Position numbers and translations under genes: made by a program. From assembly GCA_951812325.1 (NCBI GenBank), contig OX638294.1:3634859-3698858 (forward strand): DNA of 64,000 nucleotides, written 5' to 3'. The number at the start of each line of letters is the position of its first letter. Positions within the stretch are counted from its first letter, which is position 1. Shown piece after piece: positions 15,695 to 24,800 of this stretch. The DNA comes from an uncultured Thermoanaerobaculia bacterium (GTDB taxonomy: Bacteria; Acidobacteriota; Thermoanaerobaculia; Multivoradales; Multivoraceae). The notes below the pieces were generated by a model. That model saw nothing but the letters and a program-made list of their open reading frames with translations. It had not been told where the DNA came from and searched no databases.

Positions 15695-17182
15695 CTACAG
15701 GTCGATGATCGCGTCGATCTCGTCTGGCAGCGGCTTCGGCTTCGACAGCAGGGAGATGCCGAAGAACAGGGTGAGCGACAGCAGCAGCGAGATGGCGCCG
15801 CCGTGGATGCCGTGGGGCACCTCGATCCCTCTGATCTCGATGAAGAAGTTGAGCGCCAGGCTGGAGATGATGGCGACGTTCGCCGCGAGCGCCGTCGCGC
15901 GTTTCCAGTTGAATCCGATCGCCACCGTCGGCACCAAGGCGGCGGCGAACGTGCCCCAGCCGAAGGTGCCCAGCAGGGCAACGAGATCCTCCTTGGAAAG
16001 GCTGACGAAGAGGGCCGCGCCCACGGCGAGGGCGAGGGTCGCGGTCCGGGCCCAGAACAGTTCCTTCTTGAGCGGCTTGCCGAAGAGCGCCTTCGGAATG
16101 TCGTGGATGATCGCGGCGGCGCCGATGTTCAGGAAGCCGTCGGCGGTCGACATGATCGCGGCGAAGAGAGCGGCGAAGACGATCCCCGCGAGGATCGGAT
16201 GGGCGTACGCCTGAAGGAAGGCGTAGGCCGCGTCGTCAGGCTGGCCGAGTTCGGGATGATCGCCGGCGACGACCAGCGCCCGCATGGCGAAGCCGATCGC
16301 GATCCACAGGAGCGCCGCGAGGACGCCGGCGATCGCGCTGACCAGGAAGATCTGCTTGAACTGGCGGATCTTCTTGTTCATCATCAACTTGGTCACGATG
16401 TGGGGCTGTCCGCAGGCGCCGACGACGAACAGGAGGTAGTAGGACAGCGCCCCCATGATGCCGAGGGTGCCCCACGGTCCGATCGCCTCGGGATCGTCGT
16501 TCACCAGGGTCATCGCGCCGCCGGCGAGGCCGCCGTCGACTGCGTTGACGGCCGCGATGACGACCAGCACGCCGGCGATCGCCATCACCGCGCCCTGGAC
16601 GACGTCCGTGTAGACGCCGGCGATGATGCCGCCGGTCACGCAGTAGAAGACGAGGACGGCGACGGAGATCGCCATCGAGGCGCCGAGGCTCACGTGGGGC
16701 ATGCCGTCGACGTTGTTCAGGATCTCCTGCAGGACGACGGCCATCGCCATGATCTGCGCCGCGAGGTAGCCGACGACGCCGAGGATGATCGCCACCGCGG
16801 TCAGGAATCGCGTGACCTCGCTCTGGTAGCGCAGCGCCACGGTGTCGGGCAGCGACACCGTCCGGTACACCTCGGAGAAGATGCGCAGGCGCTTCGCCAC
16901 GAGGAAGAACGTGAAGCAGCTCGCCACCGTGCCGCAGACGATCATCCACACCGAGGTCATGCCCTGGCTGTAGACGAGACCGGGGCCCCCGACGAAGCCG
17001 AACCCGGAAAGCGTGCTCGAGAAGAGCGCGAAGGCGGTGACGATGATGCCGAGTTCGCGCCCCGCCATGAAGAAGTCCTGGGACGACTTCGTGCGTCTGA
17101 GCGCCCAGATGCCGACGCCGACGCACAGCGCGAAGTAGATGAGGAGGCAGGTCAGGACGACGGCGTTGCGACTCTCTTCCAT
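15695..17182 (-). CDS. Sodium/solute symporter (SSS family)
   Basis: A 495-residue membrane transporter of the SSS family, which uses the sodium gradient to take up substrates such as amino acids, sugars or carboxylates. The ATG at 17182 is chosen because it overlaps the TGA of the upstream small membrane-protein gene by one base. The first helix is VVLTCLLIYFALCVGVGIWA, then FFMAGRELGIIVTAFALF and the family segment FSSTLSGFGFVGGPGL. GIIAGVYTDVVQGAVMAI and FAALFAAIMSTADGFLNIG are also typical. About thirteen helices are visible. The substrate is unknown. Confidence 0.9.
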   Translation of the reverse strand: MEESRNAVVLTCLLIYFALCVGVGIWALRRTKSSQDFFMAGRELGIIVTAFALFSSTLSGFGFVGGPGLVYSQGMTSVWMIVCGTVASCFTFFLVAKRLRIFSEVYRTVSLPDTVALRYQSEVTRFLTAVAIILGVVGYLAAQIMAMAVVLQEILNNVDGMPHVSLGASMAISVAVLVFYCVTGGIIAGVYTDVVQGAVMAIAGVLVVIAAVNAVDGGLAGGAMTLVNDDPEAIGPWGTLGIMGALSYYLLFVVGACGQPHIVTKLMMNKKIRQFKQIFLVSAIAGVLAALLWIAIGFAMRALVVAGDHPELGQPDDAAYAFLQAYAHPILAGIVFAALFAAIMSTADGFLNIGAAAIIHDIPKALFGKPLKKELFWARTATLALAVGAALFVSLSKEDLVALLGTFGWGTFAAALVPTVAIGFNWKRATALAANVAIISSLALNFFIEIRGIEVPHGIHGGAISLLLSLTLFFGISLLSKPKPLPDEIDAIIDL

Positions 17183-17820
17183 CAGCCGCCTCCCGCCTTG
17201 GCCGCGTCGCCGCCGCCGGCTGCAAGTTCCTTTTGTCCCTGGCTCTCCTTCAGGCGTTGCGCCGCGGCGAGTTCCGCCACCTTGCGTTCGTCCTCTTCGG
17301 TGAAGAACCAGCGGTCGAAGATCCGCATGTAGACGAACATGAGGTACACGGGGAAGGGCCACACCGCGTAGAAGACCAACGCCGTGGGCTTGGGGAAGCC
17401 CAGGAACAGGGTGTGCGTGTCCTCGACCGCGTAGCGCTGGTAGGAGAACACGAGGGCGGTGAAGATCGCCGCGAGGACCAGCGTACCGATGATCAGGTGC
17501 TGCTTCGCCGGTCCCAGGGAGGCGCTGCCGTCACGGCGCCGCTGCATGCCCATCGCCAGGCAGCCGCCGAAGAAGGCCACCTGGAAGAGCACGAACGCCC
17601 AGCCGATCCAGAGCGTCTTGGCGTGGCGCTCGGCGCCCGGGCCGCCCTGGCGCATCGTCGCGAAGCGGTCGTGCTCGAAGCCGCGGCTCTTGATCACGCG
17701 CTGGGTCGTGCCGTCCTCCAGGACGACGTCCTCAACCGGCGTCTGCGGCGTGAGGAAGGCAGCGCCCACGCTGAGGCACATGCCGATCAGGGCGAGGAAG
17801 ACGAACCAGTGAAGCTTCAT
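17182..17820 (-). CDS. Small membrane protein coupled to the symporter
   Basis: A 212-residue protein with an N-terminal signal/anchor (WFVFLALIGMCLSVGAAFL) and about three further helices (WIGWAFVLFQVAFFGGCLAM, HLIIGTLVLAAIFTALVF, ALVFYAVWPFPVYLMFVYM). The C-terminal tail is charged and glycine-rich. Its stop shares a base with the symporter start, so the two are made together. It is plausibly an accessory subunit of the SSS transporter, as in other two-component sodium symporters; this is inferred from position, not from a recognised family. Confidence 0.75.
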   Translation of the reverse strand: MKLHWFVFLALIGMCLSVGAAFLTPQTPVEDVVLEDGTTQRVIKSRGFEHDRFATMRQGGPGAERHAKTLWIGWAFVLFQVAFFGGCLAMGMQRRRDGSASLGPAKQHLIIGTLVLAAIFTALVFSYQRYAVEDTHTLFLGFPKPTALVFYAVWPFPVYLMFVYMRIFDRWFFTEEDERKVAELAAAQRLKESQGQKELAAGGGDAAKAGGG

Positions 17821-17910
17821 GGGTTTGGCGTGCTTGCGTCGGGGAAAGCTGCGGCAGCCTACCCCAGCCGTCCGGCGATCGGGGGAGGCGCGTTGTTATG
17901 GTCCCCCGTC
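17821..17910. promoter_or_regulatory. Divergent promoter region
   Basis: Ninety bases separate the leftward symporter operon from the rightward ABC exporter pair. Promoters for both must lie here unless they lie within genes; no convincing -35/-10 pair stands out. Confidence 0.35.
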
Positions 17911-19797
17911 ATGGACGGTGGGTCGGCAGGAAGTCAGAAGCCGCTCGGTCGACTGTTCGCCTACATGCGCCTGGCGCCCCGCGCGTACGTCCTGGGCGGC
18001 ATCCTCACCCTCCTGTACGTCGGCTGCTTCCAGCTCATTCCGCTCTCGGTCCGGAATATCGTCGCCGCGCTCGAGGGTCCCCAGGCGGTGCTTCAGCGTC
18101 AGGTGGTGTATCTCGTCCTGGCCGCGGTCGGTCTCGCCCTGTCGCGATTGTTCTCGCGGGTCGTGATGTTCAACATCGGCCGCGAGATCGAATTCCGCAT
18201 CCGCAACGACTACTTCAGCCACCTGCAGAGCCTGCCACAGTCCTTCTACCTGGCCCACCGCACCGGCGATCTGATGTCGCGGGCCGTGAACGACATCAAC
18301 AGCATTCGGATGTTCCTGGGAATGGGGCTCCTGAACCTGCTGCAGACGCCGGTCCTGTTTCTGGGCGGCCTGGTGGTCATGTTGCGCGTGGACGCCTCGC
18401 TGACCCTCTGGTCCATGGCCTCCTTCCCGCTGTTCGTGCTCGTCACCCGTCACTACAGCCGGTACATGTTCCACGCCAACCTGGCTGGTCAGGAGCAGCT
18501 CGGGAAGGTGTCGACCGTTGTGCAGGAGAACGCTTCCGGCGCGCTCGTGGTCAAGTCCTACGACCTGTCGGACCTGGAGCGGGACCGCTTCGAGGACCAG
18601 AACCAGGAGTTGTTCCGGCGCATGATGAGGGTCGGCGTGATGCAGACGACGATGTTCGCCGCCGTGGGTCTGGTGCCGTCCCTCTCCGCCGCCCTGGTGC
18701 TGTGGCTGGGAGGTCAGCGGGTGCAGGCGGGGCTGCTCGGCGTCGAGGATCTCTGGCTGTTCTGGGGCTACATCGCGGCGTTGACGTTTCCGATCATGAT
18801 GCTGGGGTTCGTCGTCTCGATCACCCAGCGCGGGCTGGCGGCGCTCGAACGCCTGGGTTCGGTGCTCGACATCGTGCCCACGATCCGCGACCGGGACGAC
18901 ACAGCCAGGGTCTCGGAGGTGGCCGGCCGGGTCGAGTTCCGCAACCTGACCTTCACCCATCCCGGCAGCTACCTGCCGGCGCTCGAGGGCATCGATCTGA
19001 CTGTCGAAGCCGGCAGCACGGTCGGCATCGTGGGGCCGGTGGGGTCGGGCAAGACCACCCTGGTCAGTCTGGTGCCGAGGATTCTGGAGGTCGAGGACGG
19101 CGAGATCTTCATCGACGGCGTGGATCTGAACCGGATGCCGGTCCAGGTGCTGCGGTCGAGCATCGCCATGGTGCCGCAGGACAGCTTCCTGTTCTCCGTG
19201 TCCGTGGCCGAGAACATTCGGTATGGCGTGCCCGATGCCGGCCTCGACGAGGTGCGCCGGGCCGCTGCGCGGGCCCAGGTCGAACGGGAGATCGAGGAAT
19301 TCGAGGACGGCTTCGACACGGTCGTCGGCGAACGCGGCGTGACGCTCTCGGGCGGCCAGCGGCAGCGCGTCGCCCTGGCGCGGGCGATGATCCTGCACCC
19401 CTCGATCCTCATCCTCGACGACTCCCTGTCGAGCGTCGACCACGGTACCGAGGAAGCGATCCTGGGTGATCTAGAGGGGCGGCGTCGGGGCCGCACCTGC
19501 TTCATCGTTGCGCACCGCATCTCGGCGGTGCGCAACGCCGATCAGATCGTGGTGCTGGAGAACGGCCGCATCGCGGAGCGCGGGACGCACAGGGAGTTGG
19601 TCGAACTCGGCGGCTTCTACGCCCGTCTGCACCGGCGGCAGGAACTGCTCTCGGAGCTTGAGCTCGAGCTTGAGGATGGCGGCGCGGTGATTCCGGATCC
19701 GGCCCGGCCAGGGATGGCGGCCGGCGGCGCGCGGACAGCGCACGGCAGTCCCCGGTCCGGCGCGCCCGGGACTGCGCCCGCCGGAGAGTCGTCGTGA
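17911..19797 (+). CDS. ABC exporter half-transporter with a degenerate ATP site
   Basis: A 628-residue ABC half-transporter: six membrane helices (first VLGGILTLLYVGCFQLIPL), then a nucleotide-binding domain. Walker A is GPVGSGKTT (about residue 375), the signature is LSGGQRQR (about 479) and Walker B is ILILDDSLSSVD (about 500). The residue after the Walker B Asp, normally a catalytic Glu, is Asp. The partner gene has the normal Glu. This is the pattern of heterodimeric exporters such as TM287/288 and BmrCD. The ATG at 17911 is chosen because longer frames run antisense into the neighbouring operon. The last codons overlap the next gene (GTGA). The substrate is unknown, possibly drugs or lipids. 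Confidence 0.9.
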   Translation: MDGGSAGSQKPLGRLFAYMRLAPRAYVLGGILTLLYVGCFQLIPLSVRNIVAALEGPQAVLQRQVVYLVLAAVGLALSRLFSRVVMFNIGREIEFRIRNDYFSHLQSLPQSFYLAHRTGDLMSRAVNDINSIRMFLGMGLLNLLQTPVLFLGGLVVMLRVDASLTLWSMASFPLFVLVTRHYSRYMFHANLAGQEQLGKVSTVVQENASGALVVKSYDLSDLERDRFEDQNQELFRRMMRVGVMQTTMFAAVGLVPSLSAALVLWLGGQRVQAGLLGVEDLWLFWGYIAALTFPIMMLGFVVSITQRGLAALERLGSVLDIVPTIRDRDDTARVSEVAGRVEFRNLTFTHPGSYLPALEGIDLTVEAGSTVGIVGPVGSGKTTLVSLVPRILEVEDGEIFIDGVDLNRMPVQVLRSSIAMVPQDSFLFSVSVAENIRYGVPDAGLDEVRRAAARAQVEREIEEFEDGFDTVVGERGVTLSGGQRQRVALARAMILHPSILILDDSLSSVDHGTEEAILGDLEGRRRGRTCFIVAHRISAVRNADQIVVLENGRIAERGTHRELVELGGFYARLHRRQELLSELELELEDGGAVIPDPARPGMAAGGARTAHGSPRSGAPGTAPAGESS

Positions 19798-21653
19798 GCG
19801 AGGAACGCGGCGAAGCGGTCGGGCCGGGTCGCGAGCGCGATCTCGGCAAGGTCTACGACAGCGAGCTGATCAGGCGGCTGTGGCCGTTCATGCGGCCCTA
19901 CCGGGGCTGGATCGGCTTCAATTTCGCCCTCATCCCGGTGCGTGCCGTCCTCGAGCTCATGCCGGCGCTGATCGTGGGCGCGGCACTCAACACCCTGACC
20001 GAGGGCGCGGCGAGGTCGGAAGTGGGGTGGATGGCCCCCTTCGTCGTGCCGCGGTTCGGCCTGCCGCCGCTGGCCTGGATGTTCGTCCTGGTGCTTGGCA
20101 TCTCGCTGCTCACACTGTGCGTGGACTGGCTGCGCGCCTTCACGATGATCTCACTCGGCCAGCGCACGATCCGGGACGTGCGCAGTGCGCTGTTCGATCA
20201 CGTCCAGCGGCTGCCGATGCGCTTTTTCGACCGCTACCCGGTGGGCCGTCTGGTGACCCGGCTCACGAACGACCTGGAGAACCTGGCGGAGATGTTCTCG
20301 GCGGGCGTGATCGCGATGGTCGCGGACGTGTTCGTCATGGTCGTGATCCTCTCCATGCTGTTCTCGATGGAGCCCCGTCTGGCCCTGGCAGCTCTCGCCC
20401 TGGTGCCCGTTCTGGGAATCGCCGCCGCCATCTTTCGCTACAAGGTGCGGGAGGCCTACCGGGAGGTCCGGGTCAAGATCGCCCGGCTCAACGCGCAGTT
20501 GCAGGAGACGATCACCGGGATGAAGGTGGTCCAGTTGTTCGCCCGCGAACGGCGCAACTTCGAGGACTTCAAGCGTGAGAACGCCTCCCACCGCGATTCC
20601 TGGCTGCGCTCGATCCGCTACGACGCGTTGCTGTTCTCGACCGTCGACCTGGCGACGAACCTGACCCGGGCGTTGATCTTCTGGTTCGGCTTCAGGTTGA
20701 TGGACGCCGACGAGATCACGCTGGGAACGATCTACGTGTTCTCGGACTACATGGGCCGCTTCTTCCGGCCGCTGATGGACCTGTCGGCGAAGTACTCGGT
20801 CATGCAGTCGTCGATGGCGAGTGCCGAACGGGTGTTCCAGCTTCTCGACGAGCCGCGGGAGCCGGAGGGTCGGATCGAATCGCCGGTCGCGGCCGCTGCC
20901 GGGCCGCAGCCCGGCGGCTGCGAGATCGAGTTCGACGGCGTGACCTTCTCGTACGGCGCGGAGACGGTCCTGCGCGACGTGTCCTTCCGCGTCGCCGCCG
21001 GCGAGCGGGTGGCGATCGTCGGCCACACCGGCTCCGGCAAGACGACGACGCTCAAGCTGCTGGCGCGTCTCTACGAGCTGCAGAACGGATCGATCCGCGT
21101 CGACGGCAGGGACATCCGCGAGATTCCGAAGCCCGAACTGCGCCGCCGGCTGGCTTTCGTGCTCCAGGACGTCTTCCTGTTCGACGGCGACCTGCGCTAC
21201 AACATCGTCCTCGGCCGTGACGTTGCCGGGGACGTGGTGGACGAGGCCGCCCGGGCCACCCACGTCGACGCCCTGGTCGAGCGGCTGCCGAACGGCTGGC
21301 AGCACAAGGTCAGCGAGCGCGGCGTCAACTTCTCGACCGGCCAGCGGCAACTGCTCTCCTTCGCCCGCGCCCTGGCCCGCGAACCGCAACTTCTGCTCCT
21401 CGACGAGGCGACCTCCAGCGTCGACACCGAGACCGAGGCCCTGATCCAGGACGCCCTCCAGCACCTGATGGAAGGCAAGACCTCGATCGTCGTCGCCCAC
21501 CGTTTGTCGACGATCAAGGACGTCGACCGAATCTACGTCTTCCACCACGGCGCCATCTGCGAACACGGCACCCACGACGAACTCCTCGACCAACGCGGCG
21601 TCTACTGGCGCTTGTACCAGTTGCAGTACGCCCAACAGGAGACGGCGGCTTAG
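19794..21653 (+). CDS. ABC exporter half-transporter, catalytically complete partner
   Basis: A 619-residue partner of the preceding gene, translated from a GTG that overlaps its stop. The membrane domain is followed by Walker A GHTGSGKTT (about residue 409), a changed signature FSTGQRQL (about 512, in place of LSGGQ) and Walker B LLLLDEATSSVD (about 534) with the catalytic Glu. In heterodimeric exporters the canonical site is built from this Walker B and the partner's intact LSGGQ, and the degenerate site from this protein's altered signature; the pair fits that scheme exactly. Confidence 0.9.
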   Translation: MSEERGEAVGPGRERDLGKVYDSELIRRLWPFMRPYRGWIGFNFALIPVRAVLELMPALIVGAALNTLTEGAARSEVGWMAPFVVPRFGLPPLAWMFVLVLGISLLTLCVDWLRAFTMISLGQRTIRDVRSALFDHVQRLPMRFFDRYPVGRLVTRLTNDLENLAEMFSAGVIAMVADVFVMVVILSMLFSMEPRLALAALALVPVLGIAAAIFRYKVREAYREVRVKIARLNAQLQETITGMKVVQLFARERRNFEDFKRENASHRDSWLRSIRYDALLFSTVDLATNLTRALIFWFGFRLMDADEITLGTIYVFSDYMGRFFRPLMDLSAKYSVMQSSMASAERVFQLLDEPREPEGRIESPVAAAAGPQPGGCEIEFDGVTFSYGAETVLRDVSFRVAAGERVAIVGHTGSGKTTTLKLLARLYELQNGSIRVDGRDIREIPKPELRRRLAFVLQDVFLFDGDLRYNIVLGRDVAGDVVDEAARATHVDALVERLPNGWQHKVSERGVNFSTGQRQLLSFARALAREPQLLLLDEATSSVDTETEALIQDALQHLMEGKTSIVVAHRLSTIKDVDRIYVFHHGAICEHGTHDELLDQRGVYWRLYQLQYAQQETAA

Positions 21654-21660
21654 AGCACTG

Positions 21661-21711
21661 GGACGGCCTCGGACAGGGACCAGAATCCACCCAGCAAAGG
21701 TACAGGTGCGC
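21661..21711 (-). repeat. Dispersed repeat, short copy C
   Basis: About 51 bp, the reverse complement of the first part of the ~118-bp repeat at 15560 and 61821 (CGCACCTGTACCTTTGCTGG through GACGGCCTCGG in reverse). It starts eight bases after the stop of the ABC exporter gene. The rest of the 195-bp gap before the helicase gene holds no gene. Confidence 0.85.
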
Positions 21712-21848
21712 GGGTCTTCCGAACCCGCTCTGGGGGGCGCCGTGAAGCGGCGACCACTCTCCACTCGGCGGCTTAGGGCCGGCCCGAGACCAATGTAGAG
21801 TGCCGCTTCACTTCTGCAGCGACTTTCCCGGAGGGATAGACGGCGGCC

Positions 21849-24800
21849 GTGCCCCTGCGCCGCAAACCATCGGAGCAGCCATCGGAGCTTCGCGACCAGC
21901 GGGCCGACTTCGATCGGATCTGGCTGGGCGGAACGGATGTTGCGGCCGCTCGTGGCGGGTCCACGCAGCGCGAGGGCAGTTGGGCGCCCACGCTGGACTG
22001 CCCGCGGTGCGGTTCCCAGATGAAGCTCCGAGAGGCGCGTACGGGTCGGAACGCCGGCAACCAGTTCTGGGGTTGCTCAAAGTACCCGACCTGTCGTGGG
22101 ATCCTCAACCTGGAGGATGCCGGCGTCCAGGTCGAACCGCCGGCGCCGCCATCGCGACCCGCTCGCGGCGCCAAAGAGGAGCCGGCGGTTGCGTTACGCC
22201 CGGCGCCGGTCTCGTGGCAGGCCCCGGCGCCGGACGGTTTCCTGGCTGAGTACGAATCGGTTGGCAGCTTGCCGGGAGCCTTCGGTGACGGTTTGCGAGA
22301 TGTCCATGGATCTCGATCCGATTCAAGGTTCGCCGCCTTGCGTCGGTCCGTTGAGCAATGCGTCATCTATTCGCGTCGCGACCGCGACCGGACGCGCTCG
22401 ACCGCACATGCCAGGAGAGTTTGCGCCGTTCTGGTCAAGATTCTGAAACGTGGCCGGGCGCCGCTGCCGACCCTCGGTGTCGAGAGAGCGGGCCTTGTGA
22501 AGAACGGTCTGATGGAGTGCGTTAGAAGGAATCGACCAGGCGAGCTGGGCTGGAAGCCGACCGAGCGTGGGACCATCAAGCCAAGTGGAGTGCAGCGGGC
22601 GCTGTCGAGGCGAAAGACCTTTGAACTGGAACCGGGCGTGGATCTCGGCAGACCGGATACGGCCGGCGCAGGCGGCTGGTCGGGGCGCGAGGATGAGAGC
22701 GCCCTGGAGAGAGAGTTTCTGGGGCGGTGGGTGCCAGAGGTTCTGGGGGACACCGCCGGGCACTGGTTTACTCCCCAGGCCCCGTTGGACCGCATCGTCG
22801 CGTCTTTGGGAGGTTCGCCAGATAACGCCGGAGGCGCCCGCCGAGTCGACTTTCTGTTCTGCCATCCTGCCGGCAAGCCGTTCGTGGTGGAGCTTGACGG
22901 GCCGGAGCACGCCGCGAACGCCGACATAGACGAGGCACGGGACCGGGCGCTCGCCACGGTTGGTATCGAGGTCGTCCGCGTCCCTAACGGGGAGGTTGAA
23001 ACAGGTCGGGGACCGGCGCTCGATCAGGTTCGGGATCTCGTCCGACAGGCGGCGGGAGACGAGGCCGATAGGGCTCCCTCCGGTGTCCGGGAGCATCCGG
23101 GCGAACAGATCGCGGGGCTCATTCTCGACTGCGCTGAAGCGGCGCGGGTCCAACTCGCAGTCGTCAAGGCCGTCGGTTTCGGTTGGTGCGCGGGCGGCGA
23201 GGACTGGCTGATCCGCCTCGTCGGAGGAAGTCCGCCCGCGGCAGCCGGCGTCTGCGACGTGCTCGACATGCTGCAGGCGCTCAACTACCTCTACGGTGGG
23301 AGAGACGGTTCGTGTGTCCCGCGCTTCTGTCTCATTCTGGATGGCGAGGGCGCTGAACTCGCGAGCTGGCAAGCCGGGAAGGGCGAGACGAGCAAGGTTG
23401 CCCAATCCGCGGAAGCGGCGTTCGCCTCGGACCAGGGTGAAGCGGAAGACTCCGCAAGCTCGGCTGCTCTCGAGGAGTTGACGATCGAGATGGATCGGCT
23501 CGCCGGACCGTTTCATGCGTTGACGTGCCCCGAAGCCGACTTCGTCATTCGCCCGGCCTACCTGCCTGTGCGCCTGGCCGCGGCCACGCCCGATTCCTTT
23601 TCGCGAAAGGAGATCACGCCGGAGACCGCAGATGAGGCAGAAGTCGCACTGACGGTGTTTCTGCGTCAGATCTTCCGGAAGGAGGAGTTTCGCGACGGGC
23701 AGAACGCGGCCCTCTTCCAGGCCCTGAAGCAGCGCGACACGGTCGCGCTGCTGCCCACCGGCGGCGGCAAGAGCCTCATCTACCAGCTTGCGGGCCTGTT
23801 GATGCCGGGCGTGACGTTGGTGGTCGACCCCCTGATCGCTCTGATGGAGGACCAGGCCGAAGGTCTACGACAGTCCGGCATTGACCGCGTGGCCCACATT
23901 TCGAGCAGCTTGGCCGCGGAGGAACAAGAGCGCGTGTTGGGCCGATTCGCCGGCGACGAACTCTTGTTCCTCCTGATCGCTCCCGAGCGCCTCCTGATGC
24001 CCCGGTTTCGCACCGCGCTTGATGCGGCGCGCGAGGCGCCGATCAACCTGGCCGTGATCGACGAAGCGCACTGCGTGTCGGAGTGGGGCCACGACTTCCG
24101 TCCGGCCTACCTGAGTCTGGCGAGCAACCTGCGGCGGCACGCGAGGGACGGCGCCGAGGCGGCGCCACCGTTGCTTGCGCTGACCGGTACTGCGTCGCGG
24201 GCCGTTCTGCGGGACATGCTGGTTGCGCTGGACATTGAACGCGATCGCTCGGACGCCGTGATTCGGCCGGAGACCTTCAACCGTCCGGAACTGCGATTCG
24301 AAATCGTCCGTGCCAAGGTCGGCATGCAGGAGGCGGCGCTCAGACGGGTCCTCAAGCATCTTCCGGCGCCGTCGGGCCTTCCCAACGATGACTTCTTCAG
24401 CCCCGACCTTGAGCGCCCGGAGGAGACGCGGGCTGGCCTCGTGTTCGCGCCTCATGTCGACGGCTCGTTCGGCATTCGGCGGGTCCAGTCACGCGTCGAG
24501 CTCGTGACGGGCGTAGCCGTTGAGTCCTACGCCGGCCGCGAACCGAAGGACTTCAGCGGCGACTGGGAGAGGCGCAAGAGGCAGAACGCGACGGCGTTCA
24601 AGCGCGACCAGGTGCCGATCCTCGTGGCGACGAAGGCTTTCGGAATGGGCATCGACAAGCCGAACATTCGCTGGACGGTCCACTACGGGATGCCCCAATC
24701 CCTGGAGAGCTTCTATCAGGAGGCGGGCCGCGCCGGCCGAGACGGCAAGGAGGGCCCCGGCGCGGAGTGCAAGGTCGTGTTCACGGAGTACAACAGCGGG

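Noticed and set aside
15803..17332. 509-codon rightward open frame opposite the symporter
   Set aside because: Low-complexity reverse frame of a well-recognised transporter gene.
20151..21764. 537-codon leftward open frame opposite the second ABC exporter gene
   Set aside because: Antisense shadow in high-GC DNA; composition (His/Asp/Arg-rich, no motifs) is that of a reverse frame, and the plus strand encodes a clear exporter.
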